Origin: Streptococcus massiliensis DSM 18628
GTDB taxonomy: Bacteria > Bacillota > Bacilli > Lactobacillales > Streptococcaceae
Direction: 5' to 3'
DNA length: 64,000 bases
Assembly: GCF_000380065.1 (NCBI RefSeq)
Contig: NZ_KB904364.1
Span: 45,769 to 109,768, forward strand
Positions 57,333-64,000 of this stretch are shown here, piece by piece. The stretch's first letter is position 1, and each line of letters begins with the position of its first letter. Made by a program: the position numbers and the translations under genes. A model generated the notes under the pieces. It worked only from the letters and a program-made list of their open reading frames with translations. It did not search any database and was not told where the DNA came from.

Positions 57333-58277
57333 TTAAGGATGACTGACAATCATTTCCAAATTTTCCCCAGTCATAGTCCAATTTTCTACATCATGGGGCA
57401 AAATAAAATGATCCCCTTTTGCTAAATCATAGGAAATTCCATCTACGATGAGTTGACCCTGTCCTCCAATAACACTGACCAGCAAATAATCTGCTGTGCG
57501 TTTGAAATCCACGCTTCCATGAATATCCCACTTATAAACAGCGAAAAAGTCACTTGCCACTAAAAGTGTTGATGTTAAGTGATCTGCCGAAACCGTTACA
57601 GGCCGACTATTGGCAGGTGCACCGATACTTAGCACATCAATAGATTTTTCCAGATGAAGCTCTCGGAGCTTGCCAGCTGCATCTTTACGATCAAAGTCAT
57701 AAACCCGGTAAGTCGTGTCGCTTGATTGCTGGGTTTCAAGGATAAGGATACCACCGCCAATGGCGTGCATGGTGCCACTTGGTACATAAAAGAAGTCGCC
57801 TGCCTGAACGGGTATTTTCGTCAACAGTTGATCCCACTCACCTGCATAAATTTGTTTTCTTAATTCTTCTTTAGACTTGGCATTGTGCCCATAGATAATC
57901 TCAGCACCCTCGTCTGCTGCCAGAACGTACCAGCATTCTGTCTTTCCCAACTCACCCTCATGCTCAAATGCGTAACTATCATCAGGATGGACTTGAACAC
58001 TGAGCCAGTCGTTGGCATCAAGAATCTTAGTTAAAAGTGGAAAAACTGGCTCTTTTCGTTTACCGAAAAGTTCTGGATGTTCCTTATAGAGAACATCTAA
58101 ACCTTGCCCTGCAAAACGACCATTTTTAATGGTTGACACACCATTTGGATGAGCAGAAATCGCCCAATACTCACCAGTGGTCTCGCTTGGTATCTCGTAA
58201 CCAAATACGTCACGAAGTTTGGTGCCACCCCAAATCTTCTCATGCATTTGTGACTTCATAAACAATGGTTCTGCCAT
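57333..58277 (-). CDS. manA: Mannose-6-phosphate isomerase, class I
   Basis: A 314-residue zinc enzyme that interconverts mannose 6-phosphate and fructose 6-phosphate, so it links ManLMN uptake to glycolysis. Zinc ligands lie in LSVQVHPDDSYAFEHEGELG and GTMHAIGGGILILETQQSSD, with the conserved TYRVYDFDRKD. AAAGGGG precedes ATG 58277. Its leader is about 160 nt long and holds a small ORF and a long-range stem. Confidence 0.95.
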   Translation of the reverse strand: MAEPLFMKSQMHEKIWGGTKLRDVFGYEIPSETTGEYWAISAHPNGVSTIKNGRFAGQGLDVLYKEHPELFGKRKEPVFPLLTKILDANDWLSVQVHPDDSYAFEHEGELGKTECWYVLAADEGAEIIYGHNAKSKEELRKQIYAGEWDQLLTKIPVQAGDFFYVPSGTMHAIGGGILILETQQSSDTTYRVYDFDRKDAAGKLRELHLEKSIDVLSIGAPANSRPVTVSADHLTSTLLVASDFFAVYKWDIHGSVDFKRTADYLLVSVIGGQGQLIVDGISYDLAKGDHFILPHDVENWTMTGENLEMIVSHP

Positions 58278-58310
58278 TTCAAACCCCTTTTCTATTATTT
58301 TTAATCTTTA

Positions 58311-58436
58311 CTACCACACAAAATTTTCTTTTTGGGCGGTTACCAATTTATAGCGATTGCATCTGAGCTTTAAAAATTTCACCATGCCCAAAAAGCCGCT
58401 TAGTATACATTTATGTTCCATAAGTGATTCTTCCAT
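58311..58436 (-). CDS. Candidate small ORF in the manA leader
   Basis: A 41-codon frame in the 308-base gap 58278-58585. It starts MEESLMEHKC and contains GMVKFLKLRCNRYKLVTAQK; ATG 58421 gives 36 residues. The first ATG is nearly at the predicted start point, with no ribosome site. Its DNA also forms a 9-bp stem, TTTTTGGGC (58331 region) with GCCCAAAAA (58386 region). It could be a leader peptide, a structured RNA or chance. Confidence 0.3.
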   Translation of the reverse strand: MEESLMEHKCILSGFLGMVKFLKLRCNRYKLVTAQKENFVW

Positions 58437-58443
58437 TTTCTCT

Positions 58444-58480
58444 ATTATACCAAAAAAGGGCTTCTAATTGAAACCCTTTT
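58444..58480 (-). promoter_or_regulatory. Phosphatase terminator joined to the manA promoter
   Basis: On the minus strand AAAAGGG and CCCTTTT (58454-58480) form a hairpin running into T6, and the next bases are TGGTATAAT (58444-58452), an extended -10. Termination of the phosphatase transcript and initiation of manA overlap. Confidence 0.65.
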
Positions 58481-58585
58481 CAGCTTTTTACTAAAGTTTT
58501 AGTGATTATTTAATAAAAGTTAATCTTAATGATTCATAGAGAAATTAACAATCATCTGCTATGTCTAAAGATTTTCTGCAATACA

Positions 58586-59437
58586 TTATTTATAGCCTTG
58601 TAAAGCCGCTTCTCTCTTTTCTATTTGCCCTTTTGCATCTAACTTTTCACCTTTATAAACAGTTGATTCCCATGATCCATACATCGGGTTAGGGAAGATA
58701 ATGAATTTTTCTCCAAATTCATTTTTCAATTCTTCCAACAACTTAGCGCGATCCGTTTCAGAAGTTTTAGAAAAGTCAGCAAAATCCACAAGATTGTCAC
58801 CAAACAACATGACTAAATTAGTAGTTTCTCGAACTTTTTGGCGACGAGCTTCTTTTGATTTTACTCCTTTTTCCAAAAACATTAAATGATCTTTACCCTG
58901 AACTGGAATACCTTGCTCTTCAAGATTTTTCTTTGTTGCCTCGACCTGATTAGCTGCTCGATCAGAAATATAGTAAATCTGAACACCATTATCTGCCGCA
59001 TATTTTAGAAACTCTTTCGCTCCAGCTACTGGTTTAGCAGCAGCTTTTTGAACCCACGCATCCCAACTAGCTGCATCAAAGGCTTTACCATCTTTAATAT
59101 TTTGAACCTGATAAGGGCTGTTATCTAAAACCGTTTCATCCAAATCCAATACGATAGAATATGGCTTATCCGTCGGTTGTTGCAATAATTGTTTTAAACG
59201 TTCAGTTGCAATATGATACCCCTGCATATAGAGAGCCTTTACTTCGTCAGAGCGTTGATACCACAAAGTACCCATCGTATTTTGTTGCGAGCGCAGCTGA
59301 TCGTAGGTTAAAGTCACGGAAGACTTCGTTTCAGTCTTTGTCGTTTGACTTTCCTTGGCCTGCTGACCACAACCAACTAACAAGACAGCTGTGGTCAAGA
59401 CTGTCATAGCTGACAAGCGAAATTTTGTTACTTTCAT
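58586..59437 (-). CDS. Lipoprotein acid phosphatase, e(P4)/5'-nucleotidase family
   Basis: A 283-residue HAD-superfamily phosphatase on the outer membrane face. The lipoprotein signal is LTTAVLLVGCGQQ, Cys about residue 23. The catalytic DxDE is in SIVLDLDETVLDN, and YYISDRAANQVEATKKNLEE plus MLFGDNLVDFADF complete the active site. It probably releases phosphate from nucleotides for uptake. GGAGG lies upstream of ATG 59437. Confidence 0.92.
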   Translation of the reverse strand: MKVTKFRLSAMTVLTTAVLLVGCGQQAKESQTTKTETKSSVTLTYDQLRSQQNTMGTLWYQRSDEVKALYMQGYHIATERLKQLLQQPTDKPYSIVLDLDETVLDNSPYQVQNIKDGKAFDAASWDAWVQKAAAKPVAGAKEFLKYAADNGVQIYYISDRAANQVEATKKNLEEQGIPVQGKDHLMFLEKGVKSKEARRQKVRETTNLVMLFGDNLVDFADFSKTSETDRAKLLEELKNEFGEKFIIFPNPMYGSWESTVYKGEKLDAKGQIEKREAALQGYK

Positions 59438-59607
59438 CAGTAACCTCCTTTAATATAGGATTATCAAAATCTAAAAAATGCTTTCTCCTTAGATTTTATA
59501 ATCCCTTTATAAACTTTTTAACTGTCCAAACACAATTAGTATATCATATTACTAACAGGTGAAGTGATAGAAAATGCTTTCTGAAAACATTTTTTCAACA
59601 CATAAAA

Positions 59608-59662
59608 GGGAGTGGGACAGAAGTCATGATTTCGTAGAAATCGACTTCGTCGTCCCACTCCC
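59608..59662 (-). repeat. Long streptococcal-type intergenic hairpin
   Basis: GGGAGTGGGAC and GTCCCACTCCC flank inner arms GAAGTC/GACTTC and ATTTC/GAAAT, giving a strong hairpin; on the minus strand it ends CCCTTTT, so it may terminate the ABC operon. The GTGGGACAGAA type is scattered in streptococcal intergenic DNA. The rest of the 59438-59783 gap holds no gene that I can see. Confidence 0.7.
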
Positions 59663-59783
59663 GTAAGGTTGACGTGACTTGTAGAATGTTGATTTATCAA
59701 GATTTGACAAACCCGACAACTATCGCGTCAAGTTGTTCAAGCTCTGAAACTTAATACAGTCAAATATTTTCATTCCGACCTTT

Positions 59784-61406
59784 TTAGCTTGCTTCCTCAT
59801 CTTCTTCTACAAATTGACTATTATAAAGTCCTGCATAGAAGCCTCCTTGAGCCATCAGTTCATCGTGATTTCCTTGCTCAATAATATTTCCATCACGCAT
59901 GACAAGAATTAAGTCAGCATTTTTGATGGTAGAGAGACGGTGAGCGATAACAAAGGAAGTCCGACCTTCCATGAGCTTATCCATGGCCTTTTGAATCAAT
60001 TCTTCCGTCCGCGTATCAACAGACGAAGTGGCCTCATCTAAAATCAGAAGCGGTGCATCTTTAAGCAAGGCACGCGCAATGGTTAGAAGTTGCTTTTGCC
60101 CAACCGAAAGCGTCAAACGATCATCCAGCACTGTATCATAACCATCAGGTAAGGTCGTGATATAGTGATGCACACCAACAGCCTTAGCTGCTGCTATTAC
60201 TTGCTCATCTGTAATCCCCTTTTGATTATAGATAAGATTATCCCGAATACTTCCTTCAAAGAGCCATGTGTCTTGCAAGACCATCGAAAAGGCATCATGT
60301 ACTTCAGAACGTTTCATATTCTTAATATCCACGCCGTCAATGCTAATGCTACCGTGGTTAATTTCGTAAAATTTCATAAGCAGGTTGACAATCGTCGTCT
60401 TCCCTGCACCAGTTGGTCCGACAATGGCAATTTTTTGCCCTGCTTTGGCTGTTGCTGAAAAGTCATGGATAATGGTCTTATCAGGTGTGTAGCCAAAGAA
60501 AACATCTTTAAAAGTAACATTCCCTTTAACCGTTTGTAGTTGCTGTGGCTTATGTCCATCATCTTCCATTTCAGGTTCAGCTAAAAATTCAAAAACTCGA
60601 TTCATAGCTGCACCAGCTGATTGAAGAGTCGTGATCCCTTGAGCGATTTGTGACAAAGGCTGTGAGAAAGTCCGAACATAAATCATAAAGGCAACGATCG
60701 TCCCCATGGTCACATATCCATCAAGTGCTAAGGTTGCACCGACAATAACCACCGCTACATAACCAAAATTCCCAATGAAAATCATCAGCGGCATCATAAT
60801 TCCTGAAATAAACTGTGATTTCCAAATACTATCATGAAGAGCAGAATTAAGCTCTCTAAACTGCTCTTGCGATTGTTCAACTGCATTGTAAGAGGTCACA
60901 ACAGATAAGATAGCATTGGTCCAAAACATTGTCACAAGTACCGCAAACAGAAGAATAATAGAAGAAACAACCGTCGCCAAACTTTGGGTTAAAGATTGAC
61001 TAGCCAAGTCTACATCGTTGGTTACGCGTGAAAGAGTATCCCCTTGTGAATGACTATCAAAGTAGCGCAAAGGCAGGCGATTGATCTTCTCAGCAATAGC
61101 AGTTCGCAGGCGTTTTGAAAAGTTTTGAATAATTGTCGCTAAGGTGTATGATTGGAAATAATTGATCAAGGCACCAATGACATAAAGAATAGCTAAGAAA
61201 AGGGCAATTCGTGATACAGCAGCTACATCTATATTACCAGTTAAACCTTTTGTAATGATATCGGTAATCTTCTTGAGCTGCCTTGGCCCCCAAACCGTAA
61301 TGCTGCTAGAGATAATAGCTCCCACAACCGCTAAAACAAAAGGAAGTTGGAAACCTTTGATATAGGGTTTCATTTGGTTAAATAAAGATTTTTTCTTATT
61401 TTCCAT
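59784..61406 (-). CDS. Heterodimeric ABC exporter subunit lacking TM4
   Basis: A 540-residue ABC half-transporter. The membrane part reads VTMFWTNAILSV followed directly by VTSYNAVEQSQEQF near residue 169; relatives have about 50 more residues here (TM4 and the next loop helix). The ATPase part has Walker A IVGPTGAGKTTIVNL, a degenerate signature LSVGQKQLL and an intact Walker B LLILDEATSSVD. This composition matches the consensus-site partner in heterodimers. ATG 61406 overlaps the partner stop by 11 bases. Confidence 0.88.
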   Translation of the reverse strand: MENKKKSLFNQMKPYIKGFQLPFVLAVVGAIISSSITVWGPRQLKKITDIITKGLTGNIDVAAVSRIALFLAILYVIGALINYFQSYTLATIIQNFSKRLRTAIAEKINRLPLRYFDSHSQGDTLSRVTNDVDLASQSLTQSLATVVSSIILLFAVLVTMFWTNAILSVVTSYNAVEQSQEQFRELNSALHDSIWKSQFISGIMMPLMIFIGNFGYVAVVIVGATLALDGYVTMGTIVAFMIYVRTFSQPLSQIAQGITTLQSAGAAMNRVFEFLAEPEMEDDGHKPQQLQTVKGNVTFKDVFFGYTPDKTIIHDFSATAKAGQKIAIVGPTGAGKTTIVNLLMKFYEINHGSISIDGVDIKNMKRSEVHDAFSMVLQDTWLFEGSIRDNLIYNQKGITDEQVIAAAKAVGVHHYITTLPDGYDTVLDDRLTLSVGQKQLLTIARALLKDAPLLILDEATSSVDTRTEELIQKAMDKLMEGRTSFVIAHRLSTIKNADLILVMRDGNIIEQGNHDELMAQGGFYAGLYNSQFVEEDEEAS

Positions 61407-63162
61407 TTTCTAACTCCTCCTTTGAAAGTTGTGAATAGGCAATTTCTTGATAAACTGCATTGTTTTCTAGAAGCTCCCTGTGGTTTCCTTGGCCGACCAC
61501 TTTACCTTTATCGAGAACTAAGATTTGGTCAGCGTCCATAATGGTTGAAATCCGTTGTGCCACGATGAGTTTGGTCATATCGTGCGTGCGTTTAGCTAAT
61601 TCTTCTCGTAAAACACGGTCAGTTCGATAATCAAGAGCAGAAAAAGAATCATCAAAGATAAGGATCTCAGGCTTACGTGCCAAAGCTCGAGCAATGGCTA
61701 GGCGCTGTCTTTGTCCACCCGAGAAGTTAGTTCCACCTTGTGCCACGCCAGAATGAAGACCATTTTCTTTTCCTTCAACAAAATCCCTAGCTTGAGCCAA
61801 GTCAAGTGCTTCCCAGATAGCATGATCAGATAAAGGCGTTTCTGTGCTCACACCGTAGTCAATATTGGAGTGAATATCACCAGTGAAAAGAACAGCTTTT
61901 TGAGGAATGTAACCTACTTTTTTATGTAAGCCCTCCTGCTTATACTGACGAACATCAACTCCATCAACTAAAATTCGTCCTTGGGTCACATCATAAAAGC
62001 GAGGAATAAGATTAACCAAGGTAGACTTACCAGAACCGGTTGAACCGATAAAGGCGACCGTTTGCCCTTTCTCAGCAGTAAAGCTAATATGTTCAATAAC
62101 CGCCTCTGCATTTTTAGCATAACGGAAAGAGACATCTTCAAAGATCACTTGACCTACTTGACTATTATCTGCTTTAGATTGCTCTGGTGATTGTAGACTA
62201 GATGTCAGATCCAATACTTCATTGATCCGTCCAGCCGAAACCAGAGTCCGCGGCAAGACAATAAAGAGTGCACCCATGAGCAGAAAACCCATAACCACTT
62301 GCATCGCATAAGACATGAAAACGACCATATCACTAAAGATTGGCAAACGTTCATTTAAGGCTGCACCCTGAATCAAGTAAGCTCCAATCCAATAAATAGC
62401 TAGACTCAAGCCGCTCGAAATAGAAGTCATAATGGGATTCATAATTGCCATCAGACGATTGACAAAGAGGTTTAGCCGTGTTAATTCCTCATTCGATGCA
62501 TCAAATTTATTATCTTGATAATCCTCAGCATTGTAAGCCCGTACAACACGAATCCCCGTCAGACTCTCACGTGTGACACTGTTAAGTTTGTCGGTCAAGC
62601 GCTGAACGACAGCTTGCTTAGGAAAGGCAAAAGTCACCAAAATAGTTATCATCAGAACATTAACTGCAACTGCGATCACAACTGCCATCAACCATTGATC
62701 AGATTTGCCAATAATTTTAGACAGAGCCCAAATGGCCATAATCGGTCCACGAGTTACAACTTGCAAGCCCATGGTAATCAGCACTTGAATTTGTGTAATG
62801 TCATTCGTTGTCCTTGTTAAAAGACTAGGAATACTAAAACGCTTAATCTCCGCGTCTGAATAATCTAAAACTCTGTGAAAAATATCTGCCCGCAGGTTTG
62901 TTGTAAAGCTGGCTGCTACTCTTGCAGCCACAAAGCCAACACCTACCATTGACAAAAAGCTAGCAAAAGATAGCCCCAGCATTTTTAAACCAGGAACCCA
63001 CAGATCCTCTGCTTTTGTCCCAGCTGTCTGCAAGAGAGTAGTGATTTCTGACATATAGTTGGGCACTTCTAGTTCCAAACCAACCGTCAAACAAGTCAAG
63101 ATAACACTGATCAAAATCAGGCCAAACTCCTTAGCTGTCAGCCGTTTAAATAGTTTAACCAT
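61396..63162 (-). CDS. Heterodimeric ABC exporter subunit, degenerate-site partner
   Basis: A 588-residue half-transporter with six membrane helices, including an intact TM4 region (AVAVNVLMITILVTFAFPKQ). Walker A is FIGSTGSGKSTLVNL, the signature NFSGGQRQRLAIARAL is perfect, but Walker B reads ILIFDDSFSALDYRTD, with Asp at the catalytic Glu. It thus supplies the good signature to the other subunit. It overlaps the marR gene by eight bases. Confidence 0.93.
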   Translation of the reverse strand: MVKLFKRLTAKEFGLILISVILTCLTVGLELEVPNYMSEITTLLQTAGTKAEDLWVPGLKMLGLSFASFLSMVGVGFVAARVAASFTTNLRADIFHRVLDYSDAEIKRFSIPSLLTRTTNDITQIQVLITMGLQVVTRGPIMAIWALSKIIGKSDQWLMAVVIAVAVNVLMITILVTFAFPKQAVVQRLTDKLNSVTRESLTGIRVVRAYNAEDYQDNKFDASNEELTRLNLFVNRLMAIMNPIMTSISSGLSLAIYWIGAYLIQGAALNERLPIFSDMVVFMSYAMQVVMGFLLMGALFIVLPRTLVSAGRINEVLDLTSSLQSPEQSKADNSQVGQVIFEDVSFRYAKNAEAVIEHISFTAEKGQTVAFIGSTGSGKSTLVNLIPRFYDVTQGRILVDGVDVRQYKQEGLHKKVGYIPQKAVLFTGDIHSNIDYGVSTETPLSDHAIWEALDLAQARDFVEGKENGLHSGVAQGGTNFSGGQRQRLAIARALARKPEILIFDDSFSALDYRTDRVLREELAKRTHDMTKLIVAQRISTIMDADQILVLDKGKVVGQGNHRELLENNAVYQEIAYSQLSKEELENGK

Positions 63163-63616
63163 TCGTTTCTCCTTCTCTTAATTTTTCAACATTTTTTTCA
63201 AATTGTCGTAATACTTTGAGAAAAGTCGCAAAGTCCTCCTCAGAGACCCCTTCAATCATATGACGATCCATTTCATCAAATAATTCGCGTGATTTTTGTA
63301 CCTTATCTGAGGCAAGGGCTGTTAATCGCACATGTTTGCTACGTTTATCCTGATCCGATACTTCAATCGTCACAAAGCCATTTTTTTCCATGCGCTTGAT
63401 CAGATTACTAGCTACAGATTTAGAAATTTCTAATTCTCGCTCAATATCCTTAATTGTACAAGATTGTTCACGATGGTCAAGAAAATGTATGACTTGTCCT
63501 TGGGGACCACCTAAAAATTCAATATCTCGCTTTCGCGCCAGATCCTGTAAGGTCAAATGCAACCGATGTCCTGTTCTCTTTAATTCAAACAGAGGTTTCT
63601 TATTAAGATCACCCAT
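63155..63616 (-). CDS. MarR-family transcriptional regulator
   Basis: A 153-residue winged-helix repressor. The DNA-binding part is IKDIERELEISKSVASNLIK and the wing VSDQDKRSKHVRLTAL. AAAGGA is upstream of ATG 63616. It is the first gene of the exporter operon and lies next to a palindromic operator, so autoregulation and drug-induced derepression are likely. Confidence 0.93.
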   Translation of the reverse strand: MGDLNKKPLFELKRTGHRLHLTLQDLARKRDIEFLGGPQGQVIHFLDHREQSCTIKDIERELEISKSVASNLIKRMEKNGFVTIEVSDQDKRSKHVRLTALASDKVQKSRELFDEMDRHMIEGVSEEDFATFLKVLRQFEKNVEKLREGETNG

Positions 63617-63631
63617 AATTTTCCTTTCTAA

Positions 63632-63677
63632 AAATAGTTCTCACAAGAACTAAATAATTCTCGTGAGAACTATTTTA
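63632..63677 (-). promoter_or_regulatory. MarR operator region
   Basis: Outer arms AAAATAGTTCTCAC (63632-63645) and GTGAGAACTATTTT (63664-63677) are exact reverse complements. Each contains a smaller palindrome, AGTTCT-CACA-AGAACT and TTCTC-GT-GAGAA, so two MarR dimers could bind side by side over the promoter. Confidence 0.75.
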
Positions 63678-63742
63678 ACACATAAAAAAAGAAAGTCAAG
63701 GGAAAAGACTAATTTTCGTCCTCAACTTTCCGAATCAAATCT

Positions 63743-63792
63743 GGCTCTATAATTTCTGTAGTGGGTAAAATCACTTTAGGAATTATGGAGCC
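63743..63792 (+). mobile_element. Left end of an ISL3-family element
   Basis: GGCTCTATAATT (63743-63754) pairs with AATTATGGAGCC (63781-63792), with one mismatch. The first GGCTC is a likely IS end, 74 bases before the transposase start. The element continues off the right edge. 63678-63742 holds no gene. Confidence 0.6.
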
Positions 63793-63865
63793 TATTTTGT
63801 TGTAGAAAAAAAGTCCCATAAGACCTATAATGAAAAGCGATCAAACCATCATTAGAAAGAATCTT

Positions 63866-64000
63866 ATGGAACAATTAAATTTTATCACAAACTTACTGGA
63901 AATCAAAGACCCTAACATTACGATTTTGGATGTTCTAGATGCTGGTACACATAAAGAAATCATGGCTAAGCTAGATTATCCCGCTCCTAAATGCCCTCAC
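63866..64000 (+). CDS. ISL3-family transposase, N-terminal part
   Basis: The first 45 codons of a transposase. The start is MEQLNFITNLLEIKDPNITI, then DVLDAGTHKEIMAKLDYPAP and KCPH, the beginning of the ISL3 zinc finger. This N-terminus matches the IS1167/IS1193-type streptococcal ISL3 group. The gene runs off the window, so its intactness is unknown. Confidence 0.85.
   Translation, partial: MEQLNFITNLLEIKDPNITILDVLDAGTHKEIMAKLDYPAPKCPH

Overview
The window is chromosomal DNA of a low-GC Gram-positive coccus, almost certainly a Streptococcus of the mitis/sanguinis/anginosus type. The evidence is gene content and order: secA with two DAHP synthase genes, acpS, alr and recG; gnd with the orphan regulator RitR; manLMN with a DUF956 gene; snf2, an unknown gene, murC, a GNAT gene, mltG and greA; and dnaB-dnaI-der. 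Shine-Dalgarno sites, extended -10 promoters, cre sites and CiaR-type repeats point the same way. No tRNA, rRNA, CRISPR array or prophage was seen. One insertion sequence (ISL3 family) enters at the right edge.

Layout. 0-3 kb: start of a BI-1 membrane protein gene, an HD-domain protein, an rRNA methylase divergent from acylphosphatase, and the lipoprotein insertase YidC2. 2.9-11.8 kb, all minus: greA, mltG, two paralogous GNAT genes, murC, an unknown protein, a SWIM/SNF2 helicase and a SemiSWEET transporter. 11.9-16.5 kb: der, a nitroreductase, dnaI, dnaB and nrdR. 16.6-22.1 kb: an EEP-family nuclease/phosphatase, the glucose PTS (ptsG), ritR and gnd. 22.2-24.8 kb: a very AT-rich TetR-ABC exporter cassette with a palindromic operator, followed by a 52-bp direct repeat; it looks acquired. 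24.8-32.9 kb: DUF177, an MFS exporter with a small coupled protein, htpX-lemA, a purine permease, DUF1361, a HAD phosphatase and adhP. 33-38.3 kb: the mannose/glucose PTS manLMN with a 457-bp structured repeat spacer, manO, and serS behind a T-box. 38.4-46.5 kb: a PrsW-like protease, an SGNH hydrolase, bglA, an AraC regulator, a CapA-like protein, DUF554 and bglP behind a LicT-type RAT/terminator. 46.7-46.9 kb: a small CiaR-type transcript carrying a 28-codon ORF. 47-58.3 kb: recG, alr, acpS, two DAHP synthases, secA, a KimA-like permease and manA. 58.3-64 kb: a lipoprotein acid phosphatase, a MarR-controlled heterodimeric ABC exporter with one subunit missing TM4, and the ISL3 element.

Sugar uptake and its control dominate the accessory content: three PTS permeases, each with CcpA-type cre sites, and a separate second layer of control at man (reverse-oriented CiaR repeat) and at bgl (RNA antiterminator target). 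The best candidates for something little described are the CiaR-type small transcript at 46.8 kb, the three-module structured spacer inside the man operon, the TetR-ABC cassette with its 75-residue membrane protein, and the TM4-less ABC subunit. G+C content changes sharply between blocks (der, recG and bglA high; dnaB and the ABC cassette low), which fits recombination in a competent species.
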